From Phascolomyces articulosus (taxonomy: Eukaryota > Mucoromycota > Mucoromycetes > Mucorales > Lichtheimiaceae), in assembly GCA_025677815.1 (NCBI GenBank), contig JAIXMP010000020.1, forward strand, positions 372,001-436,000: 64,000 nucleotides of DNA, written 5' to 3'. The position numbers were made by a program, and so were the translations under genes. The notes under the pieces were generated by a model, which had not been told where the DNA came from, ran no database searches, and worked only from the letters and a program-made list of their open reading frames with translations. Of the stretch, positions 1 through 12,387 are shown in pieces (within the stretch, counting starts at the first letter, position 1; each line of letters begins with the position of its first letter).

Positions 1-1034
1 ATAATTTTACGATATATGGATGTCTTACTTTCTATAGAATCATTTGATTATTAAGATAAGGAAGGGGTTAAAAAAAAGGGGGGGTTGAAAAAAAGTAAGG
101 TTTAGGAAAACAATTGTGTTTTTTAATATAAAAATGGTAGGTCTGTGCTATAAGCTTTTTCATAAAAAAAATGTTATTTTTATTCTACTTACTCGCAATA
201 CAGAAATTTCACGTTCTACTTTACTCATTCTTGTAGATGAATCAATATTATCTTTTTTAATTAATTTGATGGCCACCTTGTATATATAATGATGAAAGTG
301 AGTCTATTGAGCAAATGCTTTTTTTTTTTCGTTTGGATATCAAATAAAATAGAAAAAAAAAGATTCTGTTATACCTCCTGGCCTGTTTCGATATGAATAC
401 CTAATTTCACTTTACCAAATTCACCTTCACCTAACGTTTGTAATAATAAATAAGGACCAAACACTGTAGGTTTACGTCCTGGAGGTGGATGATAATGATA
501 AAGTTGATAATAATATTGCCACCATGGTTGATTAGCGGTGGATAAAAGTTGTTGTTGCCTTTGTTCTGCTAATTGTTGTTGATGGCGTAAGACAGCTTGT
601 TGAAGTTCACTTGGCATGGCCGTTACAGAATAAGCGCGCTGTTGTGGTAATGGTTGTGGTTGATGAGGTTGATTCATACGAGGAAAAGGTAATTCAGGGG
701 ATTGTGGTGCATAAAATGCAGTATGTTGTTGTTGATTTTGATAATAATGGTGATCATAAAAAGCATCGCTTGTAGGACGTTGTTGGTGAGGGTGAGCATG
801 GTGTTGTTGTTGTTGTTGTTGTTCAGTACTTTGTTTTTCGGTCATGTCGGTAGTAGTAAGAGTGGTTGTACTGTTACTTGAAGCGGTGTTTGATGAAGTA
901 ACAGGAAGTAATGAAGTTCCTAATGTCTCTTCTTGGTTATTTTCTTGTTCGTTTGATTGATGAGGAGAAAGAGACGCTTCTTGTGGTTCGAGTGGGTGTA
1001 TCATACTTTTTTTTTTCTGAGAGTGGTGACCCAC
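1..1034 (-). CDS. Kin4/Frk1-like Ser/Thr protein kinase, N-terminal part (runs off left edge)
   Basis: Exons 375-1034, 193-276 and 1-31 (continuing past the window). The first exon starts at ATG 1034 and encodes a roughly 185-residue low-complexity leader rich in Gln, His, Ser and Thr. The kinase domain then opens with FGPYLLLQTLGEGEFGKVKLG, a glycine-rich loop of the form GEGEFG. Exon 2 supplies VAIK, whose Lys is the ATP-binding residue, and the start of helix C with VEREISVLR. Exon 3 begins KVRHPYIVKLY. Introns have GTATAA and GTAAGT donors with TACAAG and CTATAG acceptors, and the reading frame stays open across them. The GEGEFGKVKLG signature is typical of the Kin4/Frk1/Snf1-like CAMK group; Kin4-type kinases act in the spindle-position checkpoint in budding yeast, but that role here is inference. 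The catalytic loop and DFG motif lie outside the window. Confidence 0.85.
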
Positions 1035-2288
1035 TAGGCTTTATATATATATATGTAAATATATATATAAATGTAATGAGTGTGGTATAGTGGGGGGAGG
1101 TAGAGAGTGAGGGGAGAAAGAGAAGAGAGAGAGAGAGTATAAAAAGTGACTTTTTCCCAAGGGGGTTTATATTATTTTTTTGATGGGGGGAGTGTTAAAT
1201 ATTATATGTGGTTTTTTTTTTTTTGCTGTTGTTTGCTGTTGTTTGCTGTTGGTTGTTGTTGATGTTGAAATAAGGCAGGAGGCGCAATAATAATAAATGT
1301 GTAATGGTTTAATAATAATATAATAATGGTAAGCTTTTATATATAAAAATATATAAATTACTACTATTTGCTTTTTATATATATAATAATTCACGTACCA
1401 AAAAAAAAAAAAAGGCGGGTGAAAATGATGATTCTGTGGATTAATTACGTTAATAATATGACACAACCTGAAACGAATACGGAGGTTGTTGTTGTTTTTT
1501 CTTTTATATCATATAAAGGGGGAGGGTGTTTTTTCAAGGGAAGATGATGATGATGTTGTTGTTGTCGTTTTATAGAGATATATAGGGTCGATCCTTTTTT
1601 AAAAAGAAAGAAGAAAGGAAGAAGAAGGAAAGTAAAGGTGTGGTGTGGGTTATACAACATATAAAAAAACAACGAGGTAATGTTATTAATGTATAAATGA
1701 TTATATATTTTAACTACAGCTTTTAAAGTTTCTATTGTAACACATGAAAAAATTATTCTGTTTAGACTCTTTATATTATATTATATATCTAATAGTTAAC
1801 TGACAAAAGTAAAATGTTATCATCTACTACTACTTGTTCGTCAAAGAATGGATTTATTTCTATTATATATAACATAGGAATGATAATCATAATATTGATA
1901 AGAACAACAGGATATATAAATTTCTAATAGAAACAGAAAAAAATAATATTTTAATGTTGCAAAGGTAATATATAAGGTCATAAAAGATACATTCTCAAGT
2001 CTGGGTTGTTAAGTTACTAGATCGGGAAGGGTGTCATGCGTTGTTGTGTGGCAACAAAAACCTGTTGCGTTTGGATTATATAAAATAATAATTTTTGTTG
2101 GTCCGATCATTGTTGTTTGTACGTCATGCAGTTTGTTATTTTTATAATACATCTTGTTGTTGTATTATTTATATATTATATACATGGGATGTCTTGTATC
2201 CAAATCCAATCCGTATCCATTATTCAAAAAGAGAGAGAGAGAGAAAGGAAAAATGAAAAACCGTTTCTTGGAAAAACCAATATACAAA
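1035..2288. other. Intergenic: kinase promoter and 3' flank of the next gene
   Basis: Between the kinase start and the 3' end of the 2289-3218 gene. Purine-rich (G/A) tracts at about 1095-1140, CT-rich on the minus strand, and a TATAAAAAG-like stretch near 1137-1147 sit about 100 bases upstream of the kinase ATG and look like its core promoter. The rest is A/T homopolymer and GTT/ATG simple repeats. Short ORFs here are made of homopolymeric codons and are not accepted as genes. Confidence 0.5.
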
Positions 2289-3218
2289 TTATTTTTTTAC
2301 AGCCTTTCGATTCTTTTTCTGCAAATAACTATTACTATTAAAGAAGACACTTTTGGCATCAACAGTAGTAATAAAAATGACTGTATCTGACTTGAGATCC
2401 TGTGATACTTGTTTACAAGCACGTTTGACTTGAGCAGCATGATGACCGGAAAGACTGATCACGTGCAAAATTTGTTTATCAAAAGTAGTATTCACAATAG
2501 TTTCACTCGATAGAAGGATCCCCTTTAACTTGCGTGTTAATAACTTGACAGCATCTTGCTTTGTATATCCTTTACGCGTCCAAAATGACATGGCACGTGT
2601 GACAGACACACCTAAATGAAGATCTTGAATTTGACAAGCATAATCTGTCATGGGTCCGAACGAATTATATGTCAATTCTGTTTCTGTCTTTGTTAAATCG
2701 GACCCTAATAATCGAGTCAAGAGTTCTACTGAGAGGGCTTCACTGAGAGTACTGGTTTGTGATGTTTTTCCACCCGTAGGCGTGGTCAAGACACGCTGAG
2801 CACCTTGACCTAAATGCACTTGGTTGAGATTGACAGAGACATTGGCACATACAGTGGCACATGATGGACTAGTTAAACTTTTGTAAAATTCATCGAGATC
2901 GTCCGTGGAAATGTGGACTTGCATACTGTCTGGCCATGATAAACAAATGCGTTCATTGTAAGGTTGTAAATTATGAATATTTCGATGTGGTTGAAAAATA
3001 AGTGAATACCACCACATGGACCATAATCGACTAATATGGTCTCGGGTATGTCTTAAATCAGATAACAATGTTGAAAATGCAGTAGTGGAAGGACTAGTGA
3101 CACTTGTTGCTGGTGATGGAAAGGATACTGTCCATGGGTTTAGTTTAGTTTGTTGCTGTTGTACTTGAAATGATTTTTGAAAGAATCGTATTGCTGCTGG
3201 GGTTTGACGACGTAACAT
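2289..3218 (-). CDS. Conserved uncharacterised protein, probable mitochondrial leader
   Basis: Single-exon ORF of 309 residues starting at ATG 3218. The N-terminus (MLRRQTPAAIRFFQKSF) is basic, Ser/Gln-containing and free of acidic residues, as in mitochondrial presequences. The middle and C-terminal parts have folded-protein composition, with blocks such as YNSFGPMTDYACQIQDL, LGVSVTRAMSFWTRKGYT and LKGILLSSETIV, then KQILHVISLSG near residues 240-255 and a short basic tail. These blocks look like a widespread, uncharacterised eukaryotic family, but no function can be assigned from sequence alone. The frame is clean, codon use resembles the neighbouring genes, and no intron is needed. The upstream side (3219-3300) is A/T-rich. 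Existence as a gene is well supported; the mitochondrial location is inference. Confidence 0.8.
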   Translation of the reverse strand: MLRRQTPAAIRFFQKSFQVQQQQTKLNPWTVSFPSPATSVTSPSTTAFSTLLSDLRHTRDHISRLWSMWWYSLIFQPHRNIHNLQPYNERICLSWPDSMQVHISTDDLDEFYKSLTSPSCATVCANVSVNLNQVHLGQGAQRVLTTPTGGKTSQTSTLSEALSVELLTRLLGSDLTKTETELTYNSFGPMTDYACQIQDLHLGVSVTRAMSFWTRKGYTKQDAVKLLTRKLKGILLSSETIVNTTFDKQILHVISLSGHHAAQVKRACKQVSQDLKSDTVIFITTVDAKSVFFNSNSYLQKKNRKAVKK

Positions 3219-4710
3219 TTTTTTTTTATTTTTTTAATAAAAGGAGTGGAAAGAAAGAGAAATAAAGAAGCGTGGGTGAAAATTATAGAAAAAGGAACAG
3301 TTTTAAAATAAGGAACCAAAAGTATCCAATCATTTTTTCGTATTATGCATTCCCCTTTTCTTCTCTGCTATTTTTATCAACCTAAAAAAAATAACCTTTT
3401 TTTTTTTTGCCAAGTAAAATTTCGCACGGAGCTTCTTGGTTGCGTAATCGAATGAGGTGTCTTTTTTTTGGAGAAGAGTAGATCCCTTCATCCGCAGCTT
3501 ACTTGTTCAATAAAAAAATGATGTCATGTTCATAAATTCATTGATAGGGTGTTATAAATTTTTGAACGATTTATTATGAAACCAAGTAAAAAGCGGAATG
3601 TCCCAATTCTAGAGTGGACTAGTTTGAATTTTATATTATTATTATTATTAAAATATATCTATTGGCACATTTTATCTATCCATCATCATATTATTGTTTT
3701 CATTGTTATTGCTGTTGTTTGATTATCTCTCTCTCTCTCTATCATGTTTAGACATATATTTAATATAGCTCTATTATTGTATCACACAATGATATTAAAT
3801 ACGAGTAAGGTATCTGTTGCAATAAGTTGTAATAACTCTTTTCTTCTTTTCGTTGTTGTTACAACTATTTTTGAAAATGTCAAAAAAGAAACAAACAAAG
3901 GAGTAGTAGTTGCTGCTACCTGTGCATGAAATGGAAAGGAGAAAAGATGATCCCATTAGAATAACTGTCACTTTTTTCTATATATTATTATGGCTTGGAT
4001 GAAAATCATCAGAGTACAAGGATGAAGTAGTAACATGATGCATGTCATAAATAGAATATTATTTATGTACAATGAAAAAATAGACAAAAAAGAATTATTA
4101 TCCCACGAGATCCTTTGTATCCCATTTTTTATTTCTTTATAATTGTATAGTATAATAAGGTTCACTCCATATAACAATAAATAGTGTTCTATTTTTATTA
4201 CCTATACCATCAAAAAGCCTGAGTAAAAAAAAAAGAACATTAGATTGAAGAAGTCAGGGTTCAAAATAAATAAATAAATAAAAAAAACATAGGAAGTGGC
4301 TAATAAATCATTGCTGGTACCTGAATGAGGCGTAAAAAATATGATTTTTAGACATAATCATAATCAAGCAAGAGAGATTCATCATTCCCTTGGGGTATTA
4401 TTATGATTAAGCCCTAGTAATAAAATCAAACAAGGGGCAGGAATTCAGATGAAAATGAATTATGAATGCAGCTAAATATATGTATTCGATAATGACAACA
4501 ACATCTTTTTATAATGAATCCAACATCATTCTTTGAAGAAGAAGAAAAAGAAAAGTATAAATCTTTGTGTGGATTTACGGGTGATGGTGAGAGAGAGAGA
4601 GTCAAATATATGCAAGAGTACAGATTCCCATAAAAAGAGATATCCCGCCTATTTTCTATTTCTATTCTTCTTTTTTTTCTTTCTTTTCTTAAAACCATTT
4701 TGTATATGCC

Positions 4711-4747
<37 letters not shown>

Positions 4748-5008
4748 TTTTTAATTTTCCGTTACTATTGTCATCATGCTTTGTGAAAATGATCATAAAC
4801 CAACTACTCTTGTAAGTTCATCATTTTATAGAATAACATATACATTGTCGACTCACTGTTTTTTTTCATGTTGTACATATATATATAGCAACACCATTTT
4901 CATCCTGTCATATTATTTCATGATACAGATACAAAAAGTGACAGCATTACTTATGGTGACCCATATTATCGACCTTTAATTCAAATCAAGAAAAAGAAAA
5001 CGATTCAA
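3219..5008. other. Intergenic, divergent promoter region
   Basis: About 1.8 kb between two divergently oriented genes (2289-3218 minus and 5009-6075 plus). It contains CT microsatellites near 3725-3740, a GAGAGA tract near 4589-4600 and an ATT/TTA trinucleotide run at about 4707-4746. No convincing coding sequence is seen on either strand; the short ORFs present are Phe/Ile/Lys-rich by composition. Confidence 0.45.
4707..4746. repeat. TTA/ATT trinucleotide microsatellite
   Basis: About 13 tandem copies of an ATT/TTA triplet lie upstream of the homeodomain gene. A similar triplet run lies in the fourth Cdt1 intron (about 37567-37606). Confidence 0.8.
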
Positions 5009-6075
5009 ATGCTACAATCCAATAGTCAATGGTGGCAATCCATTACTCAGACTACTCGAGGATCCAACAATAACAATAATAGGGTGATGGAAGAAGAAGA
5101 AGATCAAAAACATATAACAACAATGAATACGAATACTTCATCTCCACATTTATCCACCTCTACTTCTACTTCTTCATCATCATCAGCAAGTAGTATAAGT
5201 AGTCAAACATCACCTCCTCCATTTTCAAGTCATCATCATGGGAAGAGTAACAGTAGTATGATATTACCACCACCTACTCCATCATCTTTTTCAACTTCAT
5301 TCCAACACGGACCGTCATTATCGAAACAGAATGGTCCTAATTATTATCCTTCGCTTCCTCCTCCACATCATCATCAAAATAATTCTCTTCAATCTAGTAA
5401 TACCCATAATAATAACAATAATAACACTACTTCATATCATTATTCTTCCTCTTCCTCTTCCCCTAAACAACCATCATCACCACCGCAACAGGAACAACAA
5501 CAAAGAAAACGACGTGGTAATTTACCAAAGACAGTGACAGCGATATTAAAACAATGGCTTATAGATCATTGTCAACATCCTTATCCAACAGAAGAAGAAA
5601 AAATAGATTTGCGTAACAGAACGGGATTAACTTTAAATCAAGTCAGCAATTGGTTTATTAATGCACGTCGCCGTATTTTGCCATTGATTCTTGTTCGAAT
5701 ACAACCTCAAGAACCACAACAGCGATTGAAACGAAATTATCCTTCTTCTTCTTCTTCTCCTATGCATCAAGAACATGAGGAACATGAAGAAGAAGAAGAT
5801 AATAATAATGATGATTCAGATTATCATGAAGAAGAAGATGAAGATGTAGAAGATGATGAAAATGATAGTGATTATCGAGATAATAAAAAAAAGAGTCATA
5901 GTAAACGACGTAAACATTATTCTTATGCTGATCATCCAAGAAAAAGAATCAAAGATGAAGGTAATAAAATAAATATATTATACATTACTATTATTGATGT
6001 TAATTCTCTTTTTTTTTATACCTAGTTATGACGAGTTTAAATAAACAGAAAACTGGCAAAAGACCAGTGTCATGA
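5009..6075 (+). CDS. TALE-class homeodomain transcription factor
   Basis: Exon 1 5009-5960 and a short exon 2 6026-6075, joined by GTAATA...ACCTAG; the unspliced frame stops at 6025. The spliced product is about 333 residues and ends [16 protein letters not shown]. The first ~160 residues are Ser/Asn/His/Pro/Gln-rich. The homeodomain lies at about residues 165-225: it starts [19 protein letters not shown], carries the three-residue TALE loop extension (HPYPTEEEK) and ends with recognition helix [13 protein letters not shown]. Asn-51 and Arg-53 equivalents are present in WFINARRR. A very acidic stretch (about residues 252-292) and a basic [10 protein letters not shown] segment follow, plausibly an activation or regulatory region and a nuclear-localisation signal. 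TALE proteins of fungi bind TGTCA-like sites and often control development or mating; the target here is unknown. Confidence 0.88.
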
Positions 6076-7087
6076 TAAATTGTCATTATTATGTTATTAT
6101 TATTATTTGTAAACAACTACTTTTTTTTATTATGTTACTATCTATCTATGCTTATTATTTATTATTAAAATCCAATTTTTTTTATGATTCTTTATCTATC
6201 AACGTCTTGTTATTTGTAACACAGATAAATTTTTTTGGAGGATCTCCCACGATTTTTTTTTTCTTACTTTTTTTTTTTTTACAACGTGGTACGAACGCTT
6301 TGTCCACAAAAAAAACAGCCTCTTTCTTACTTTACTAAAGATAGTCTAGTTTTTTTTTATTATTATTTTATTTATAGTTTTGAATGCCATTTTCATTGAC
6401 TTTTTAGCCCAACAACAACATATTTTATCGGCGGAGTAAAATAATCGTTATCATTGACAATCAAAGAACAATAAAAAAACTCCATTAAGTAAAAATCTGA
6501 TCTTAATTGTTGACTTGTTGGAAAAGAAGGTAAAGAAAAAAGAACTAGATTCAACCGGAATGAAAAAAAAAAGATCCCATTCTTTTTTAATGGCCCGGAA
6601 GTAGTGAGTTAGTCATGCACACACACATATATATTCATTCAAAACCAGCTGACTTTTTATGAATCGTGATGATGGAGAGTGGGAATTCAAAAAAAAAAAA
6701 AAAAAAAAAAACGATCAGAATACAGAACTCAACAAAAAATCATCATCGTTACGACTACTACTATTTACTACTACGTATCTACGAAATAGAATATTCAATT
6801 CTATTTGTTTCTTCATGAACCCAAACAAAGAAAATATTGGATTGATTGGTTCCACATTTTATTATTGTATTGTTTGATCATTTGTTTGTTGTACGATATA
6901 GTTATATATATATATATATAAATATAAAACCAGAGTACTTAACAACAACAACAACAACAAAACGCGTTTATAGAATCATGTTTTTTTTGTTATGTGTGTA
7001 AGGTCGGACATTGTTGAATCACGAGATATCCATTGTAAAACGCTTTGTTCATCTACAATTTACCTGATTTAGAGTTAGCCGAGAATT

Positions 7088-7131
<44 letters not shown>

Positions 7132-8359
7132 CATAGACTCTCCGAAACCCAATGATTTTTTTTCTAATGAATTTCACCATAGCAATAAAATGGAGTGTGT
7201 GAATTGATAAGATGTGTTATTATTGAGATCATCTTTTGATTAAATAGCGTGTGTGTGAGAGAGTGAGAGTCGTTCATAAAAAAAAATAATGCAAAAAAGC
7301 TATCAACCAACCTATATCAATAATAATAACAACAACAACAACAACAAATATCACACACACAACAAATTATCAAAAGTTGGGGTAAAAAAGAAAGTTTTTT
7401 TTTATATTTGCAATAAACACACACTCACACACTTTACAAGGAATAAGATCCGCTCATTCATTCACCAAAAATGATAAGACAATATACTTGTTCATATCCC
7501 TATTTGGTAAAACGTGTGTGGAGCAGGTTTATTTTCATTCTATCATTTCTTAATATTATTATTCCTTTTCAATATTTCATAAAGAAAGTAGATAGAACCA
7601 ATCATTTTTTTCTATTTTTAAAAAAATAAAAGATCGATAAGCATAAAATAACGCGTTTTTTTTTATTTTTATTCAAGGAGAACAAATCAATGGCTTGTAT
7701 TATTCATAATCCGTGCGTTTTTTTTAAAGAAGATAGATGATACATTCTCCTTTCTTGTTATTTCTCTCTCTCTCTCTCTCCTTCATTATCCATCATCCAT
7801 CATCCATTTGAGTGATAATGAAATAGATAGACCTTATTCTCCTTTTTTATACCTCTCCAATGCATAAAAAAGAACTCCTTCTTTTAGTACTTCATCCGAC
7901 GTTGAACAAAAATCCAAAAGATAAGTTTAAAGGCAACACAATTTATAAAATAATAATAATAAAATAAATATAATATAAAAAATTTTAGTTTAGTTTTTTT
8001 TTTTTTGAGTTGGTTCGTGGGAAGCTCAAAGCATTAATAAAAAAAAACAGCAGAAAAAAAAAATTGGGTGGCTGGCTTATCAGATAGGTGTTGTCCGGCT
8101 TCTTGTACCTTTTTTTTTTTTTTTTATAAAAAGAGCCTTCTTTTTTTTTTTTTATAAAAAACGCCACTTTTGTAAGTGTATACTGGTGTTTCTCCTTTTC
8201 TTCTTCTTATTTCTTTACAAACTCTTATCATACACACACACACATTGAACATATACTCCTTTGTTCGTGTGTTTTGCAAATTGAATTGATTATTTAAAAG
8301 AAGAACCTTTTTATATTTTATCTATCACTTTTTTATTTTATTATTATTATTTATCAATA
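6076..8359. other. Intergenic, homopolymer-rich
   Basis: 2.3 kb between two same-strand genes. It has extreme A/T homopolymers (A run of about 23 at 6689-6711, T run of 38 at 7089-7126) and CA, CT and AT microsatellites. ATG 8360 is preceded by a pyrimidine-rich leader at about 8190-8350, the likely promoter and 5' UTR of the CBM21 gene. ORFs at 6072-6338, 6659-6877, 7289-7474 and 7985-8167 are homopolymer products. Confidence 0.45.
7089..7126. repeat. 38-base poly(T) tract
   Basis: Uninterrupted run of 38 T in intergenic DNA, the longest homopolymer in the window. Length is prone to sequencing and assembly error. It could also be the poly(A) scar of a reverse-transcribed insertion on the minus strand, but no retroelement body is visible beside it. 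Confidence 0.85.
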
Positions 8360-9766
8360 ATGTCATTAGCGCCTTCATTTTCAGCACCATGTTTTTTTAC
8401 TTATAATCAACATCAACATAATCTTTATTCACCACAACCTCATTATAATCATTCATTTTCTACCGAACGTCGTCGTCGTGTGACACTTTTACATGCATCT
8501 ACTAAAAAACAGCAACCATCTTCTTATAATCATAATAAAAACAACCTTACTACAACCACAACTACTATTACCACTATTACCACTACCACTCGTCCTCAAC
8601 AACAACAACAACAACATGAAATCAAGAAATCTTCTTCTTCCTCCTCCTCTAAAAAGTCAGCGACAAGTCAAACCAGTAATAATACAAAACAAAAGAAAAA
8701 ATCCGTTCGATTTCAAAAAGACGATCAGTTGGAACATATTCGATTATTTCTCAAGACACAAAAACCATTGGCAATTCAACAAGGAGATCCTGCATTATCA
8801 TTGGCATTAAAATATCCCAATTGGCCAGCCAAGACCACCTTATCTATGCGTCATTTATCCATGATCCGTATGGAAGGAGTACAAGCCTCTACCACTCAAC
8901 CTTCGACTTTGGTAGGTCGTTGTCGAGTGGCCAATCTTGCCTTTGAGAAACATGTGATGGTACGTTATACCACAGATTATTGGCAATCTTTCCACGAGAC
9001 CGAAGCCATGTATCGGGAACCGATCGGAAGCAGTGCCAACACATGGGACCGGTTCACCTTTTTGATTGATTTGGAATCTTATTTTGTACGCCGATGTCGT
9101 GAACCTACCACCGTCTATCTTGCTTTGCGATATTCTGTAAATGAACATGAATATTGGGATAACAATGATGGTTTGAATTATCAAATTGATATTATTCCTT
9201 CAACATTGACTGATGATGAGGATGACGATAATAACGAGGAAAAGGAGAATGAATCGGACGATGTATTAGATAACAAATCAACTACCTTGGCAACAATTGA
9301 AAAGGAAGAAGGTCAAGCACTTTATCGTGGTAATCATAATAAGCTTAGTCATACATCTATTAATAATACAACAAAACAGCAAAAATCAACAAACATTCAA
9401 CAAAAACCATTCAATTCATCATTATCAACATTTACAAATTCTACAACATCATCCACTACTACAGCAACACCTACATCTACATCAACTACTAATACTACTA
9501 CTACAACAACAAACAAGAAAAAACTGGGTCACCGATATGACTTTGGTGCTTCACTTTCTGAAGCTAAAAAAACACCTTATGGTGTGTATCAATTCGGAAA
9601 AGGACCGATGATGCAATTCTCTACGTTCACTAAACAAGAAGATAATAGCCAATCTCGTTATCATGAATTTGTTAACAAGTATTGTTTCTATGGTACAAAT
9701 TATTCTACTTCACCTACTTCGACTTCTCCTTCTTCATTACCTTCTTCTGAACCCATTTGTGGTTAA
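8360..9766 (+). CDS. CBM21-containing protein phosphatase 1 regulatory subunit (Gac1/Pig1-like)
   Basis: Single-exon 468-residue protein. A low-complexity N-terminus (poly-Thr, poly-Gln, poly-Ser) leads into KKKSVRFQ at residues 112-119, a clear RVxF-type PP1-docking motif (KSVRF). A CBM21 carbohydrate-binding domain follows at about residues 170-276, with FEKHVMVRYTTDYWQS, WDRFTFLIDL, YLALRYSV and EYWDNNDGLNYQIDI; the aromatic and Asn/Asp residues of this last block form the glycogen-binding face in the family. An acidic stretch (DDEDDDNNEEKENESDD) and a Thr/Ser-rich spacer follow, then a folded-looking tail (HRYDFGASLSEA...). Family knowledge: such subunits bring PP1 to glycogen and activate glycogen synthase. 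The tail YRYHEFVNKYCFYG-like segment near residue 440 recalls other fungal members. Confident on family, not on the exact orthologue. Confidence 0.88.
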   Translation: MSLAPSFSAPCFFTYNQHQHNLYSPQPHYNHSFSTERRRRVTLLHASTKKQQPSSYNHNKNNLTTTTTTITTITTTTRPQQQQQQHEIKKSSSSSSSKKSATSQTSNNTKQKKKSVRFQKDDQLEHIRLFLKTQKPLAIQQGDPALSLALKYPNWPAKTTLSMRHLSMIRMEGVQASTTQPSTLVGRCRVANLAFEKHVMVRYTTDYWQSFHETEAMYREPIGSSANTWDRFTFLIDLESYFVRRCREPTTVYLALRYSVNEHEYWDNNDGLNYQIDIIPSTLTDDEDDDNNEEKENESDDVLDNKSTTLATIEKEEGQALYRGNHNKLSHTSINNTTKQQKSTNIQQKPFNSSLSTFTNSTTSSTTTATPTSTSTTNTTTTTTNKKKLGHRYDFGASLSEAKKTPYGVYQFGKGPMMQFSTFTKQEDNSQSRYHEFVNKYCFYGTNYSTSPTSTSPSSLPSSEPICG

Positions 9767-11761
9767 ATCCTCATCCTCCTCCTATCTTATCATTATCTCT
9801 CTCTCTCTCTATTATTATTATTCTTATTATGTACATATCATGTTCTTTTCATTTCAAAAAAAAATCTCACACACACACGCACAAAATCATTTGCAGTATT
9901 TTTTTTTTTTTACATTGTTCTTTTGGTAGTATTACTCATTTTTTTACTTGAAAAAAATAAAAAAAAATAAAAATAAAAATTGGTTTCCCTATTAATTTTA
10001 AAGTTGTTTATTATCCATCAACCCACGCGATAAAGGAAAGAATGAACCCGTTTTTTTTTTTTTGATGAAATAACCAAAAAAAGTCAATCTACCGAGTTTA
10101 ATAAGAAACACGCGAGAACACTCATTTTTTTTTATGTTCTGGACCGACATTCCTTTCATCATCTGATATGTTATGTGAATATTTACTAACTACTACTACT
10201 ACTACTATTACTATTATAGCTACGCACGAGCCCATCCATTTTTATTTCACACTACTTTTTGGATGAGAACTTTTTTTTTTTTTTTGTATGTGATATACTT
10301 ATGATTCTATAGATCGCCTTTAAACCCTTATTACAAAAAAAAAAAGAAAGTGGGTCAGCAGGGTTATCTATTTAACTTTTTTGAATTGATAGAAAAAAAA
10401 AGATATATAGATGGTTTTGAATAATTGACTTGATATGGTAATATCGTCCATGAACTCGGTTTTTTCTTATGCTGTGTGACACATCAAAAAAAAAAAGTTG
10501 GGATAACAAATTTTCATTCACCGACCTATCGAAATCCAAATCTCTTCTTCTTTCCCTATTTATTTATTTATTCACCTTTTCCCCCCCCAAAAAAAATACG
10601 ATCTGTTCAACGAATGAAATAACCCAAAAAAAAGAGTGGTAATTGTTTTTTTTATGCAAGGATGGTTTAAAAAATCATTTGGCGCCAAAAAAATAATAAT
10701 AATAATAGAACGCGCGCCATTTTGATTGGTGATTTACCAAAACACACATCACTTCTTTTCCTCACTAAAAAAAAAAGGTAGATCAAACCGCTACTCTCAC
10801 TATGGTTCATTTAGTAACAAGTAATGTACTCCAATGTTGAAGTACAGATCAATGAAGGAGTTATCCTGTCCGGGCCTATATACTCAGTAAAAAAAAAATG
10901 CATGTCTTTGAATGGATTACATGTTACCTTCTAATGTACATAAAACGTACATTGATGTGTATATATGATGATGGCAGTAGGTTTTTATATCTCGAATCGT
11001 CCTTATCATACGTAATAAGAAAGGAAGTTTGATCAAAAGAAAAGCAAAAAAAAAAGAAGATCTCGATAGTAATATATATATATATATATACTAAAAGAAC
11101 AATATTATAAAATGTTTCAGGTCTAAGCTATTAATAGCGTGTAGAATGGGTCATGTGGTCATGTATTATGCTATAAGAAATACGACAACAGAAGATTTCG
11201 ATTTAAGAATGAAATAGTATGAACCCCAACCAATTTATTGGGATTATGACTTATTAGTTACCCTGAATTTGTTTATGTAATCGCATTTGACTCTTCTATT
11301 TCATCTTAGTGATGGACTTTTTTACCCCCCTCTTTTTTTTTTTTTTCTTATAAATATTTGATATTTCAAGTTCATTCATGATTTTTCTTTCCAGCATGAG
11401 ATCAATAACATTAGGTAATAAGTAGTTGGAATAATCAGATTTGGAAATAGGAATAATAATAAAAAAAACAAAACAAAGAGTTATTAGATATACACAAAAG
11501 AAAAAAAAATACATTTGTCTAATTTTACAAAATAAACATGTTTCTTGTATTATTTGTTTGTTTCTGTAGTTTGTTGTAAAAGTTGGGTGGGTGAATAAGT
11601 TTATCAAAAGGGATAAAGGAGGAGGACATGAAATTATTATATGAAATCGTGATTTGTGTGTTGTGTATGTGTGTGTATATTGTGGATGACAAGTTTTTCT
11701 GAAGACGATGTATGGAGTGTAATTGTTGTTGTTTAATAATAGAAAAATATAATCATTCTAT
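9767..11761. other. Convergent intergenic region with a promoter-like island
   Basis: The genes on both sides end here, so no promoter is expected, yet 10678-10730 has an E2F palindrome, a GC-rich element and an inverted CCAAT box (separate entry). Downstream of it only an 18-codon ORF (about 10833-10889) and Phe-rich ORFs are seen; no gene could be assigned. An AT microsatellite lies near 11072-11090 and a Lys/Phe-rich ORF at 11296-11607 (minus) is not accepted. Confidence 0.4.
10678..10729. promoter_or_regulatory. E2F-type palindrome, GC element and CCAAT box
   Basis: TTTGGCGCCAAA at 10678-10689 is a perfect 12-bp palindrome containing the E2F/DP core on both strands. CGCGCGCC follows at 10711-10718 and ATTGG (CCAAT on the minus strand) at 10725-10729. 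E2F plus CCAAT is a typical cell-cycle promoter arrangement. The target transcript is not evident. Confidence 0.5.
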
Positions 11762-12351
11762 TTAAGCGTTCAACTTTTTCCATTGAGAGGTCATTGCCAA
11801 CCAAGAAGTGGTCATACTATAATTATATAATGATAAAATCAGTCACACGCTCCGTAATCACAATTCACAACTACTCTCCTATCCTATAGAAATTATAAAA
11901 AAAAAACTTACCCAGCTAAACCAACAATGCCTTCATCAAATGGCAACAAACTCAAACCAGCAGAAGGAATGATCATGTCAACAACATCTTGAAGCAATTG
12001 CTTTTGCAAACCCTTCTTTTCCCTATTGTTTTTTTTTAAAACAAAAAAGGACCCCATGCGATGAGTGAAACCATGTTATTTGAGAAAAAGAAACTAAAAT
12101 ATACTTACTTGACCAAAACCTTGGCTTCAGCTTGAACTTGTTCAGTGGACTTTTCAGACTTGAAAGTCTTTTCCAATTGTGCAGCACGAATGCTCAAGTT
12201 ACGGAACTTGTGAAGAGTAGAAACAACTGACATGACCAAAGCAGCTAACCAGAACTTGAAACCAAGTTGTTGGAAGTTCTTAACATTTTTGACCTTATAG
12301 AAGTTGACAGCATTGGCCTAATATATATATATGCATAGTGATTAGCTATAT

Positions 12352-12387
<36 letters not shown>

